Of a stretch of DNA of 64,000 bases, positions 1 through 8,856 are shown piece after piece. Within the stretch, counting starts at the first letter, position 1. Each line of letters opens with the position of its first letter. The stretch comes from an uncultured Victivallales bacterium. Lineage in GTDB: Bacteria; Verrucomicrobiota; Lentisphaeria; Victivallales; UBA1829. A program made the translations under genes and the position numbers. A model generated the notes under the pieces. It ran no database searches, was not told where the DNA came from, and saw only the letters and a list, made by a program, of their open reading frames with translations. The stretch spans positions 186,001 to 250,000 of the forward strand of contig CALXRI010000002.1 in NCBI GenBank assembly GCA_944390795.1, written 5' to 3'.

Positions 1-683
1 CCTTCTGGGAAAACTATGATGATGTGGAAACCATTCAAAGGGCGCTTGACATGCTTCTGTCACGGGGCGTTGACGGAATCATAACCGGACAGCTTTCCGG
101 CATTCATCTGGAAAAGTGCAATGTGCCCGTGATCCGCTGGCAGGAACCCGGCGATTATGATTCGTTCAGCAGCTTTCCCGATATGGAATGCGCGTATGAA
201 CGTCTTCTGGCAATTCTTCGGGAAAAAAACTGCCGGAACTATGCGATCATGACCAATGCCCTGGACCAGGGCCGGGCTGCGATTCTGATCAAACTCTTCG
301 CCAGGCACCGGATCCCGCTCCGGAAAGATTTTCTGGTGGACGGCATCCGGTCGCCTTATCAGGCCTCCGAGGCGATGCGGAAGCTTCTGCGGAACAAGAC
401 TCTCCCGGATGTGCTGATCGCCAATAACGACTATCTGGCGCTGGCGGCAATGGCACAGGCCGTGAAAAACGGGATTCGCGTTCCGGAACAGATGAAATTT
501 GTCGGATTTGACGGAATTCCCGAAAGCGGATATCTCCATCCGAGCCTGACCACATTCTTCGTGCCTCCGGAAGCCATCGCGGAAAAACTGATTTTTCTGC
601 TTTTCCGCCGTCTGGAAAATCCGAATGCCGATTTCATGAGTCTTTCTCTGATGCCCGAACTCCTGATCCGCGATTCCATCTGA
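1..683 (+). CDS. LacI-type transcriptional regulator, C-terminal part (5' end outside window)
   Basis: The reading frame is open from the first bases of the window (first complete codon at 3), so the gene begins upstream. About 226 residues are visible, matching the effector-binding (periplasmic-binding-protein-like) domain of LacI/GalR regulators: an SRGVDGIITG segment near the left edge and a KFVGFDGIPESGYLHPSLTTF segment near the end, the usual C-terminal signature. The DNA-binding domain is not in view, so a GntR-LacI hybrid, as at 10983, cannot be excluded. It ends 213 bases before a promoter whose spacer is a perfect palindrome, so it probably represses the operon starting at 957 by sensing a glycan-derived sugar. 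The family call is firm; effector and target are inferred. Confidence 0.8.
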   Translation, partial: FWENYDDVETIQRALDMLLSRGVDGIITGQLSGIHLEKCNVPVIRWQEPGDYDSFSSFPDMECAYERLLAILREKNCRNYAIMTNALDQGRAAILIKLFARHRIPLRKDFLVDGIRSPYQASEAMRKLLRNKTLPDVLIANNDYLALAAMAQAVKNGIRVPEQMKFVGFDGIPESGYLHPSLTTFFVPPEAIAEKLIFLLFRRLENPNADFMSLSLMPELLIRDSI

Positions 684-895
684 TTGCGCACCCCCGGAAG
701 CATTTGACTTTTCAGACCCGTCACCTCCGAGCGCAATGCGCCGTTCCCGCGGAAATATGGAGACAGCGCGCCGCATCCGGCTGCATCCGGTCTTTTCCCC
801 GCATCGGAGCATGAACCGTCCATCCCCGCCGTTGCTCCGACGAGCCCTATTGTCCGGACAGAACGGAGAAAAATAAAATTTTTCCACTTTTGATC

Positions 896-924
896 TTGAC
901 AAATCGGAACGTTCCGATTATAAT
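896..924 (+). promoter_or_regulatory. Sigma-70 promoter of the first glycosidase operon
   Basis: Consensus TTGACA (896-901), a 17-base spacer and consensus TATAAT (919-924). Transcription should start near 931. The first gene has AGAAAGG at 941-947 and ATG at 957. Both hexamers match the consensus perfectly, so strong transcription is expected unless repressed, which fits the operator in its spacer. Confidence 0.85.
902..919. promoter_or_regulatory. Palindromic operator in the promoter spacer
   Basis: The 18 bases form a perfect inverted repeat with a central CG (core CGGAACGTTCCG). They fill the whole spacer between the -35 and -10 hexamers and share one base with the -10. A CG-centred even palindrome is the classic LacI/GalR operator shape, and this position would block RNA polymerase. 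The obvious candidate ligand is the LacI-type protein ending at 683. Confidence 0.8.
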
Positions 925-956
925 GTGTCATACAGAATTCAGAAAGGTTGCTCCTC

Positions 957-1793
957 ATGCATATGAACAGAAAAAATACCGCCGCGTCAGGAAAAATGCG
1001 CCGGGACCTCCGATCCGGGAGAGTGCCCCTGCAGCACGGGGAGGCCAAAACAGGGAAAGCGGAAGAAAGTTACGCATCCGATGTTCCTTCCTCTCTTTCC
1101 CGCAGGACAACCGGAAATCAATCTTTTACATTGATAGAACTCTTAGTCGTAGTTGCCATCATTGCGGTTCTTGCGGCGATGCTTCTGCCGGCCCTGAACA
1201 AGGCAAAGGAAAAAGCGCATGCGATCTCCTGCCTCGGACGACTCAGCCAGTGGGGAAAGGCCCTGGCAGTCTATGAGAGCGATTACCGGGAACTCCCATT
1301 CTGTTATTACAAGCCGCCGGATGCCGCAGCGACTGTCCGCTGGCATGACATGCTGATCAGCGATTATCTGCGCATTTCCGTGAAAGACAGGCCGCAGATC
1401 CGCAGAATCGACCCGAATTCCCCGAAATGGAAAATCTACCGCTGCCCCGCAGCCGTCATGATTGACGGAGCCTACATGAACGAGGAGACGGACTGGACAG
1501 CCAATATGAGCGTGTTTCCGCGCATCAACGGCACGGTGGACAACGCCACGACAAGAACTCCGCTGCGACGTCTGCTGTTTCCGTCCAGAACCTTTCTTCT
1601 GCTGGAATGTCACTCCTGCAGCAATTCCGCCAGCGGAATCAGCTCAATCAACCAGACCCGGATCGGAGAACTGCGGATTCCCTATACGCGGCACGGCAAC
1701 AGCGTGACAATCTTCTTCGCGGATTTCCATGGTGCGCTCGTGACAAGACCGCCTGCGGGAAAAACGCTTGACATTCTCATAAAGAACCCTTGA
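957..1793 (+). CDS. Pseudopilin-like protein with long N-terminal leader
   Basis: 278 residues. A type IV prepilin / type II pseudopilin signature, [13 protein letters not shown], lies at residues 57-69 and is followed by a hydrophobic helix ending [12 protein letters not shown], as in many Lentisphaerota secreted proteins. The glutamate at +5 and the site for the prepilin peptidase are present, with Ser rather than Gly before the Phe. Near the C-terminus [14 protein letters not shown] matches the H-x9-D motif of this group. The ATG at 957 fits AGAAAGG (941-947); an in-frame ATG at 963 is possible. The preceding 56-residue basic, hydrophilic leader is far longer than the usual 5-25 residues. 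It is the first gene of the operon, directly before the DUF4838 genes. Its role in surface display or secretion is inferred. Confidence 0.82.
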   Translation: MHMNRKNTAASGKMRRDLRSGRVPLQHGEAKTGKAEESYASDVPSSLSRRTTGNQSFTLIELLVVVAIIAVLAAMLLPALNKAKEKAHAISCLGRLSQWGKALAVYESDYRELPFCYYKPPDAAATVRWHDMLISDYLRISVKDRPQIRRIDPNSPKWKIYRCPAAVMIDGAYMNEETDWTANMSVFPRINGTVDNATTRTPLRRLLFPSRTFLLLECHSCSNSASGISSINQTRIGELRIPYTRHGNSVTIFFADFHGALVTRPPAGKTLDILIKNP

Positions 1794-1816
1794 TCCGACA
1801 GAAACCGAGGACAGCA

Positions 1817-4228
1817 ATGCAGAACTTGAAAAACATCCTTCTTCCGGTCGTTCTTCTTTCCGCCGGCGCTCTTTCCGCGGACGCCTGGCTGGCAAAGGAT
1901 TCCCGCAGCGACGGAAAGATCTTCCTGCCGGCGGAGTACGGGAGAGCGCTCCATCTGGCCTCCCTGGAACTTCAGAGCTTTCTGGAACGCGTCTCCGGCG
2001 CGCGCCTGCCGATTGCGTGGGGTCCGCGCGGACGCGGCGAATGCGGAATTGTCCTGGAAATCCGCCCGGAAACTCAATGGAAAGGCAAGGAGTCTCCCCA
2101 GGCATTCACCATTGCAATGCGGGAACGCCCCCTCCCCCTCGTGACGATCAGGGGCAATACCGCCCTGGCGGTTCTCTACGGCGTCTACCAGTATCTGGAA
2201 GAACTCGGAATCCGGTTTCTGGCGCCCGGCGAGATCGGAACAAATATTCCCCGAAGCGGTCAGATCAAAGTGACTGCGCAAAACAGAAAATACACTCCGT
2301 CCTTCGAGATGCGGACGTTTTCCCTGTCTTCGACGGCAGACAACCATTTTTCCGGAAACGATCCCGCGGCACTGCGGGACTACCAGCTCTGGCTGCTTCG
2401 GAACAAGGCGCACCTTTCCCGTTTTGCCGCAAAAGGTTTCGATTTCGGCATATCCCCTTATATTGCGGGACATTACATCAAACCGATGACCGGTCTGACC
2501 AGTCAGGCCGTCAGACAGGGCCTGATGGAGAAGGCGCCCGAACGCTTTGCGCTCGTGACAGGAACGGATTTCATCCGGAAACGCCGCTATCACGACGGGC
2601 AGATCTGTTTCACGAACCGGAAAAATCTGGAAACGGCAGTCGAAAACGCACTGGCCGCCTGTACGCGGTATGAAAAAGACAAAAGCGACCTGGCATCTCT
2701 GCTCACAGTTCCCATGGGGCTCTCGGACACGGAAGGGATCTGCGAGTGTCCGGAATGCGCAAAAGCCGCCGGGGAAGGAACTTACCGCAAGGACCGCCTC
2801 GTCTGGACTTTCTACAATCGTGTGGCGGATGCGGTTGCGGAAAAATATCCGGGGCGTTTCCTGACCGTTCACTCCCCGTATCTGGAGCTCCGGTGTCCTC
2901 CTGACGGATTCCGTACGGCACGGAACATCTACTGCATGGCCTGTTTTGTCTACAGTCATGAAAAAAGCTCCCTGGGGGAACCGTGCTATCCTTTTTCCAG
3001 AACCTTTGCGCAGGAACTCGGACAGATCAGGAAAGCCGGTGCGAAACTGACCTTCTACTGTTACACGAACTTTCCATGGAGCCCGACGGGAACGCAGATT
3101 CTGAACGCGGCGGCCCGGTGCCAGGAAATGGGCATGTCGATGTTCGAAGTGGAAGCGATGAACCGGGCGGAATACATCTGGCCTCTGCTGCGCAGCCTGG
3201 CGCAGTATACATGGGATTCCGCTCTGACGCCGGAAGACCGCCTGAAAAATTTCTGCCGCGAATACTTCGGAAAAGATGCGGGAGACTCCATTTTCCGTTT
3301 TTATGCCGGCATGACACGCAATTCCCTCCGCATGGAACGGATCAATTTCGGGAGCGCGGCGGACACGGCATACATGCTCCCGGATTCCTTTATTGCGGAA
3401 TACCGCCCGCTGCTGCGCAAACTGGCAGGAGCCGCTTCAGGCAAGGAAAAAGTCCGTCTGGAACGTTTCAACCGCGCAATGGAAGCCATGTTCCGGATGG
3501 CGGAAACCTACCGGAGTTATGCCGGGGCGCTCAATACGCGGAAGGCCGATGCCATTGCCGATTTCAGGCGGCGTGCGGAGGGGGTCCGGAAATACTGGGT
3601 CAAGGAAAGACTTGATGAGATTTCTTCCGGAAACAGAACGGTTTACGATCTGGCGGGAATGCTGCTTGCGACGGATTTCAGCAAGCTTTCGCCACGCCCG
3701 GGAAAAGAACTGGCAGGAAAAACTCCTGAAGATATGCGCTACCGGCAGGAACTTTTCGCCGGGACCCCGGTGCCGGAAAAAGTGGAAAATCTCTTTCCCC
3801 TGCCGGAAAACTGGAAATTCCATCTTGACGCGGACGGCTCCGGAGAGAAGCGCGGACTGGAAAAGCCGGAATATGACGATTCCCGGGATTTTCAGGTGCT
3901 CTCCTCCTGGAACATGCCGAGCGCGCAGGGATATTCCAGTCAGATCGGCGGATATTTCTACTACCGGCTCCGCTTCAAGGCGCCGGATTTCCCGGCAGGG
4001 AAAAAAATCTTTCTCCGGATCGGGTCGCTGGATGACTCCGGGGTTGTGTTCCTGAACGGCAAAGAGGTCGGACGCCAGGAGGATCCGCGAAACTGGAACA
4101 GGTCCTTCGAGATGGACGTTTCGGAAGCGGTCAGGCCGGGAGCGGAAAATCTTCTGGCCGTCCGCGGATATGATTCCGGCGGCGGAGAAGGCGTATGGCG
4201 TCCCTCCGCGCTTTACACAAAAGAATGA
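1817..4228 (+). CDS. Secreted DUF4838 glycosidase-like protein with C-terminal beta-sandwich
   Basis: 803 residues. The start at 1817 has GAGGA five bases upstream; an earlier in-frame TTG at 1790 lacks support. Residues 1-21 form a signal peptide (MQNLKNILLPVVLLSAGALSA). Next comes an N-terminal alpha/beta domain like that before GH67 and GH20 barrels (region LHLASLELQSFLERVSGARLP), then a DUF4838 TIM-barrel-like region. A CECPEC cluster (Cys309, 311, 314) follows DTEGI, the characteristic DUF4838 spot. The last ~150 residues resemble the sugar-binding jelly roll of GH2 enzymes (segment FLNGKEVG). DUF4838 proteins are thought to act on complex glycans, but activity is not established. Co-transcribed with the next gene after a 12-base gap. 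Confidence 0.85.
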   Translation: MQNLKNILLPVVLLSAGALSADAWLAKDSRSDGKIFLPAEYGRALHLASLELQSFLERVSGARLPIAWGPRGRGECGIVLEIRPETQWKGKESPQAFTIAMRERPLPLVTIRGNTALAVLYGVYQYLEELGIRFLAPGEIGTNIPRSGQIKVTAQNRKYTPSFEMRTFSLSSTADNHFSGNDPAALRDYQLWLLRNKAHLSRFAAKGFDFGISPYIAGHYIKPMTGLTSQAVRQGLMEKAPERFALVTGTDFIRKRRYHDGQICFTNRKNLETAVENALAACTRYEKDKSDLASLLTVPMGLSDTEGICECPECAKAAGEGTYRKDRLVWTFYNRVADAVAEKYPGRFLTVHSPYLELRCPPDGFRTARNIYCMACFVYSHEKSSLGEPCYPFSRTFAQELGQIRKAGAKLTFYCYTNFPWSPTGTQILNAAARCQEMGMSMFEVEAMNRAEYIWPLLRSLAQYTWDSALTPEDRLKNFCREYFGKDAGDSIFRFYAGMTRNSLRMERINFGSAADTAYMLPDSFIAEYRPLLRKLAGAASGKEKVRLERFNRAMEAMFRMAETYRSYAGALNTRKADAIADFRRRAEGVRKYWVKERLDEISSGNRTVYDLAGMLLATDFSKLSPRPGKELAGKTPEDMRYRQELFAGTPVPEKVENLFPLPENWKFHLDADGSGEKRGLEKPEYDDSRDFQVLSSWNMPSAQGYSSQIGGYFYYRLRFKAPDFPAGKKIFLRIGSLDDSGVVFLNGKEVGRQEDPRNWNRSFEMDVSEAVRPGAENLLAVRGYDSGGGEGVWRPSALYTKE

Positions 4229-4240
4229 CGGAGGATGCCG

Positions 4241-6529
4241 ATGAAATGCCGTTTTCTGCTTCCGTTGCTCGGATTCTGTCTTTACTTTTCCGCAGGAGCG
4301 CTGGAAATCACCCGGGACGGGAAACCCCGCGCAAACATTGCGGTCGCACGGAACGCGCCTGACGCGGAACAGTTTGCCGCACGGGACCTCAGACACTGGA
4401 TCCGGGAAATTTCCGGCGCGGAACTTCCCGTCGTCCATGAAATGAAGCATGACATGCCCGTCACGATTTTCATCGGCAAAAAGTTTGCGGAGCAAGTCTG
4501 GAAAAAGGAAATCGCGGACTTGCGCGGAGGCGACGGCTTCGCGATCCGCTCAAAGGGGAAGCATATTTATCTGTTCGGCGATGTCCCGCGCGCCTCAGCC
4601 TATGCCGCGGCTGCGCTTCTGGAAAAGAACACGGACATCATCTGGGCGCGTCCCGACGAAAAAACCGGATGCGTCTTCTCCAGAAATCCCAGTCTGAACT
4701 TCCGGGTTCTTTCCATGCTGGAAAAGCCCGCCTTCCTGCTTCACGGCTGGAACGTCGTGGCGGTCCGGCGAGACCGTCCGACAGGAATCTGGGCGCTGCG
4801 CAACCGGGGGAACTGGGCGGATCAGACCTCGCCCGTCCGCGCAGGAAACGAGTTTGATTTTCTGAACTGCGAGGGAGGACATATTTACTGGTGGATGGCA
4901 CATCCGGACCGCTATTTCAAAAACAGCCCGGAATTTTTCGGATATTCCAGGCTGACGGGGAAACGCGAGCCGGAAACCCTGTGTCTGACCAATCCGGAAC
5001 TTCTGGAAACCGCTGTCGGAAATCTGAAGAAGAGACTCAAGGCGTTCCGGGAAACTCCCGATCTCTTCACCATCGGATTCCGCGATTCCTGGACCATGTG
5101 CCAGTGTGAAAAATGCCTTGCTCCGATTCCGCTCCCCGGCGGAGGAACCCTGATCCGGAAAAGCGATGATCCGCAGGTCGATCCCCTTTACTTCTCCACC
5201 CGCTACTGGATCTTCGTGAATCAGATTGCGCGGCGCATGAAACGCGATTTCCCGGAAACTCTCTTTGCGGGATACGGATACTTCTATGGCGCGGAACCGC
5301 CGATGTGCGAGCTGGATCCGGCCGTTATCGTTTCCTTCTGCCCGATCGGCGGAGTCAATGCCAGGTATCCTCTGTTGGACAAACGGCAGTCTCCGGTCTG
5401 GAGACGCCGTCTGAAAGAGTGGAACAGACGTTTCCCCGGGCGCATTTTCCTTTACGAATACTACCGCTCCTATGCCAGCTCCTTTGCGGAAATCAGCGGT
5501 GTTTCCGTCATTGAACGGAAAATCGTTCATGATCTGCGCGCCCTGAAAGCAATGAACGGTCCCGGCATTCTTTCCGAACTGACGCCGGACAGTGAAAAAA
5601 AATTCAGCGACCACACCATGAAATCGGAGTGGGACGCCAACAGCGTTTCCGCCTGGATCCTGGCGCGCCTCTTCTGGAATCCGGCGCAGGATCCGCGCGC
5701 CCTCCGGGACTATTATCTGGAGCGGACTTTCCGGGAGGCTGCCGCGCCGATGAAAGAATTCTATGACCTTCTGGACAAGGGGTTCCGGAAAAGCGACGGG
5801 AAAAGACCGAATTTCGTCAATACCGTGATTCATACCGGAATGGAAAAGAAATGTTTTGACGCGCTTTGCCGCGCGGAGCGTGCGGCGAAACATCCGAATT
5901 CGCTCTCCATGATCCGGGCGCTCAAAACACAGTGGCAGCTTGTCCGCGGCAGACTGGGAATGAATTCCGTTCCCCGGATGGATCAGGAGGAAAAGTTCAC
6001 GGATTTCCATGCCACATGCTACGAAAGCGCCCTGATTGTTGACGATTTCAGGATTCCGGGATATTTCAACTGGGGAAAGACTCCGCCTGCCCCCCATAAA
6101 ACGGAAGCGCGCCTGCTCACGGACGGAACAACGCTTTATATCAGAATCACGGCGGAGCACCCGTCACCCGTTTTCATGGCGGAATCCGGATCCGAGGCAT
6201 GGCCGCTTGGCGACCATGTTGAAATCCGCTTTGAAAAAGGTGCGCGCACCTATTGCTTTGCCGTCGACGGAAACGGCAACCATTATGACTCCCTCAACTC
6301 GGACAGACGCTGGAGCTCCGGCTGGAAAGTGCTGGCCTCGGACAGCGGCGGAGGCGCATGGAGAGCGCTGCTGGCGATTCCCCTGAAGGCGCTTGAAATC
6401 GAACCGGAAAACCGGAAGACCTTTCCCTCCTTCCTGATCATCCGGCGCGAGAAATACGGAGCGGGGACGCCGGGAAGCACGCCGGGAGGAGTCTTTCCGG
6501 GAAAACGTCAGGCTGCGCTGGCATTCTGA
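4241..6529 (+). CDS. Secreted DUF4838 protein with CBM9-like C-terminus
   Basis: 762 residues. Two ATGs lie close together. The one at 4241 has GGAGG (4230-4234) six bases upstream, while that at 4235 directly abuts the GGAGG, so 4241 is preferred. Residues 1-20 form a signal peptide. The N-terminal alpha/beta domain (region APDAEQFAARDLRHWIREIS) leads into the DUF4838 region, with CQCEKC at Cys287, 289 and 292 after DSWTM. From about residue 595 (DDFRIPGYFNWGKTPPAP) the sequence resembles family 9 carbohydrate-binding / DOMON-like modules, with the typical LYIRITAEHP and GDHVEIRF strands. It differs from its upstream paralogue in this C-terminal module, suggesting a different ligand. Probably extracytoplasmic; catalytic activity is inferred from the family. 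Confidence 0.85.
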   Translation: MKCRFLLPLLGFCLYFSAGALEITRDGKPRANIAVARNAPDAEQFAARDLRHWIREISGAELPVVHEMKHDMPVTIFIGKKFAEQVWKKEIADLRGGDGFAIRSKGKHIYLFGDVPRASAYAAAALLEKNTDIIWARPDEKTGCVFSRNPSLNFRVLSMLEKPAFLLHGWNVVAVRRDRPTGIWALRNRGNWADQTSPVRAGNEFDFLNCEGGHIYWWMAHPDRYFKNSPEFFGYSRLTGKREPETLCLTNPELLETAVGNLKKRLKAFRETPDLFTIGFRDSWTMCQCEKCLAPIPLPGGGTLIRKSDDPQVDPLYFSTRYWIFVNQIARRMKRDFPETLFAGYGYFYGAEPPMCELDPAVIVSFCPIGGVNARYPLLDKRQSPVWRRRLKEWNRRFPGRIFLYEYYRSYASSFAEISGVSVIERKIVHDLRALKAMNGPGILSELTPDSEKKFSDHTMKSEWDANSVSAWILARLFWNPAQDPRALRDYYLERTFREAAAPMKEFYDLLDKGFRKSDGKRPNFVNTVIHTGMEKKCFDALCRAERAAKHPNSLSMIRALKTQWQLVRGRLGMNSVPRMDQEEKFTDFHATCYESALIVDDFRIPGYFNWGKTPPAPHKTEARLLTDGTTLYIRITAEHPSPVFMAESGSEAWPLGDHVEIRFEKGARTYCFAVDGNGNHYDSLNSDRRWSSGWKVLASDSGGGAWRALLAIPLKALEIEPENRKTFPSFLIIRREKYGAGTPGSTPGGVFPGKRQAALAF

Positions 6530-6576
6530 GGCGGGAAACGGCAATGGAATTTCACTGTAAGGAGAAGGGACAAAAC

Positions 6577-7533
6577 ATGCTTCGGAGATTGTTGATCCTG
6601 CTGCTTTTTCTCTGCGGATGCGCCGGAGACGCAACGGAAATCTCCGACATTTACGGGGACGGCTTCCGGAAGAAGGATCCGGACGCGTATTTCATCAATG
6701 CGGGAGGATTGAAAAAGCGTTCGGTCTTTCTTGAAAAGGACACGGGAGGAGTTGTATTCCGCTCCCCGCTGTCCTTCCTGTTTCGGGAGGTTCCGGTCAA
6801 GACGGACACAAAATACCGCCTCTCCTTTTCCGCCTGTCAGGAGGGGGCGGAAAGCCTGGAGGAGAATCCGGGAATGGGGGGGAAAATTTTTGCGCATCGC
6901 GAAAACGTCTTTCCCGTCTGCCGCCTTCAGTTTTTCAACCGAGGGAAGAAGCGCGTACCCTCCGATGCGGCATTCTTTGCCATTCCGTTCGGAAAGATGA
7001 AGGAGCATGTGTTTCTCTTCCGCGCTCCTCCGGGCGCGGAATCCATGCGTCTGAGTTTCAGCGTGCCGAAAGGGGTCAGGCTCTCCCTTTCCGACGTCTG
7101 TCTGCGGGAGGAAACGGAGGGAAAGACCTTGAACATCAATCCCCGGTTTGAACTCGGACCATATAATTATTCCGGAATTTCGGCTTTCAACGACAAATCC
7201 GGGCGTCTGATCGCGGACAGAAACGGCAGGACACACCTGTTTACCGGCTTTTACGCCGTGACAAACCGCTTTCCCCTGAAAAGCGAAGGGCCTTATCTGC
7301 TGAAAGTCCGCGGAAGCGGCTATTACAAAAAACGCGTGGACTCCATTCTGACATTTTATGACGCGGCATGGAAAAAAACCGGAACGTCCCCGGTCATCCG
7401 CCTCACACCGCAGAATCAGGAAACGCTTGTGTTCCGTTTTGTCCGGCCGCCGCAGGCGGCTTACGCCTCGGTGACAATCTACCACGCCACGATATCTGAA
7501 ATCAGTATAGTCCGGGAAGAAGAGGAGAAATGA
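6577..7533 (+). CDS. Putative lipoprotein, function unknown
   Basis: 318 residues from ATG 6577, which has AGGGA six bases upstream; the in-frame ATG at 6544 has no ribosome site. The N-terminus MLRRLLILLLFLCGC gives a short hydrophobic signal ending in a lipobox-like LCGC, so it is probably a lipoprotein. The rest appears all-beta: there are two similar stretches rich in aromatic residues and short strands (around RLSFSVPKGVRLSLSDVCL and VRPPQAAYASVTIYHATISEI), like two carbohydrate-binding-type beta-sandwiches in tandem. No catalytic signature is visible. The stop overlaps the next start, so translation is coupled to the CapA-like gene. A sugar-binding accessory of the operon is the best guess. 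Confidence 0.7.
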   Translation: MLRRLLILLLFLCGCAGDATEISDIYGDGFRKKDPDAYFINAGGLKKRSVFLEKDTGGVVFRSPLSFLFREVPVKTDTKYRLSFSACQEGAESLEENPGMGGKIFAHRENVFPVCRLQFFNRGKKRVPSDAAFFAIPFGKMKEHVFLFRAPPGAESMRLSFSVPKGVRLSLSDVCLREETEGKTLNINPRFELGPYNYSGISAFNDKSGRLIADRNGRTHLFTGFYAVTNRFPLKSEGPYLLKVRGSGYYKKRVDSILTFYDAAWKKTGTSPVIRLTPQNQETLVFRFVRPPQAAYASVTIYHATISEISIVREEEEK

Positions 7534-8771
7534 TGAGTCCGGAAAATGTGAATGCGATGTGCCTGCGGAAAGCGAAAACGCCGTTTCCGGTTTCCTCTCC
7601 CCATGCGAAGATCCTGATTGGAGGCGATTTCTGCCCGCTGCGGCGCTATGAGGCGAAACTTCTGCGCGGAGAAAAGATTTTTCCGGATTCTCTGATCGAA
7701 CTCTTCCGGAGCCATGAGTTTGCCCTGGTCAACCTGGAGGCGCCTCTCTGCAGCGCATCTCTGCCGGCGCTGAGCCGTCTGGGATTCGGGCTCCGATGCG
7801 ATCCCCGGATCGCAGGCGCCCTGAAGTCTCACGGAATCACGGCTGTGGGACTGGCGAACAATCATATTCTCGACTTTCAGGCGGAAGGACTCTTTCAGAC
7901 GCTGGATGCTCTGAAGAAGGCCTCCATTCCCCATGCGGGGGCGGGAAAGGATCTGGTGGAAGCGGAAACGCCGCTTGAGATCTGCCGCGGAAATCTGCGG
8001 ATCGGGATCTGGATTCTGGCGGAAAAGGAGTTGAACTGCGCGGACGGAAACCATCCGGGGTCTTCATTTTTCTCTCCGGAAAGAAATCTGCCGCGGATTG
8101 CGGAACTCCGCTCCCGTTATGACTTTCTCATGATTTATCTTCATGCGGGGCATGAGTTCACACGTGTTCCGTCTCCGCGCATCCGGTCCGCCTGCCGCGC
8201 ATTGATTGATGCCGGAGCGGATCTGGTGATCGGGCATCACCCGCATCTGTTTCAAGGGGTGGAGCAGTATGGGAACGGATGGATCGCCTACAGCCTGGGA
8301 AATCTGGTTTTCGACTCCGATTATGTCGCGGCGTATCAGGGAACGGAGCAGAGCTTTCTGCTCTCCGGATCGATCACTCCGCACTGTGTCCGGGAACTGA
8401 GTCTGATCCCATGCGAAATGACTTCCGACTGCATGGTGGAGACCCTGAATGAGGATGATTTCCGGGATTTTCAAAATGTCATGGAAAAAATTTCGTCAGT
8501 CCTGAAAGAGGACAAGGCGCATAAAACGGCATGGGAACAGGATGTCCGCTTCCGCTGGGAAACGGAATACCGGCAGATTTTACGGGATTTCTCGCGGAAT
8601 TTCTTCAATCCGGAAAATCTGGATTACGCGCTCCGGACCGGCAATCTCTTTACCTGTCCGACCCATCTGGAAATGTTTCAGGAAATCTGCCGGATGCTGC
8701 AGGAGGGAAAACTCAGCAGAAATCCGGAGGGAATCGCCGCACCCGCATCCGCGCCCCCTTTCCCGCAGTGA
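7530..8771 (+). CDS. CapA-family metallophosphatase-like protein
   Basis: 413 residues. The conserved blocks of the CapA / PgsA family are all present in order: ILIGGDFCP (residues 28-36), FALVNLEAPLC, GLANNHILDF, YLHAGHEF, VIGHHPHLFQGVE and GWIAYSLGNLVF. This is a calcineurin-like phosphoesterase fold whose Asp, Asn and His residues bind metal. CapA proteins are known from poly-gamma-glutamate synthesis, but many homologues sit in unrelated loci and their reaction is unknown. No signal peptide is evident. The start overlaps the previous stop. ATG 7533 (GAGGAG five bases upstream) is an equally good start three bases in. Its place between a lipoprotein and a glycosidase suggests a job on a phosphorylated or charged glycan fragment, which is inference. 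Confidence 0.85.
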   Translation: MMSPENVNAMCLRKAKTPFPVSSPHAKILIGGDFCPLRRYEAKLLRGEKIFPDSLIELFRSHEFALVNLEAPLCSASLPALSRLGFGLRCDPRIAGALKSHGITAVGLANNHILDFQAEGLFQTLDALKKASIPHAGAGKDLVEAETPLEICRGNLRIGIWILAEKELNCADGNHPGSSFFSPERNLPRIAELRSRYDFLMIYLHAGHEFTRVPSPRIRSACRALIDAGADLVIGHHPHLFQGVEQYGNGWIAYSLGNLVFDSDYVAAYQGTEQSFLLSGSITPHCVRELSLIPCEMTSDCMVETLNEDDFRDFQNVMEKISSVLKEDKAHKTAWEQDVRFRWETEYRQILRDFSRNFFNPENLDYALRTGNLFTCPTHLEMFQEICRMLQEGKLSRNPEGIAAPASAPPFPQ

Positions 8772-8856
8772 ACTTGAAATTCATGGAGACCGGGTGCGGG
8801 CGTTCCCTGAGAGAATGTCTTCATGCCGGAATTTTTTGTAAGAAGGAGAAACGAAC

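Noticed and set aside
60-902. Long minus-strand open frame (280 codons)
   Set aside because: It mirrors the plus-strand regulator and crosses the consensus promoter. Its translation is rich in Arg, Ser and Gly and matches no protein; no ribosome site.
1682-2959. Minus-strand open frame of 425 codons opposite the first DUF4838 gene
   Set aside because: Produced by the GC-rich codon use of the plus-strand gene; composition typical of an antisense shadow, no start signal. Similar long shadows lie opposite recN, icd and valS.
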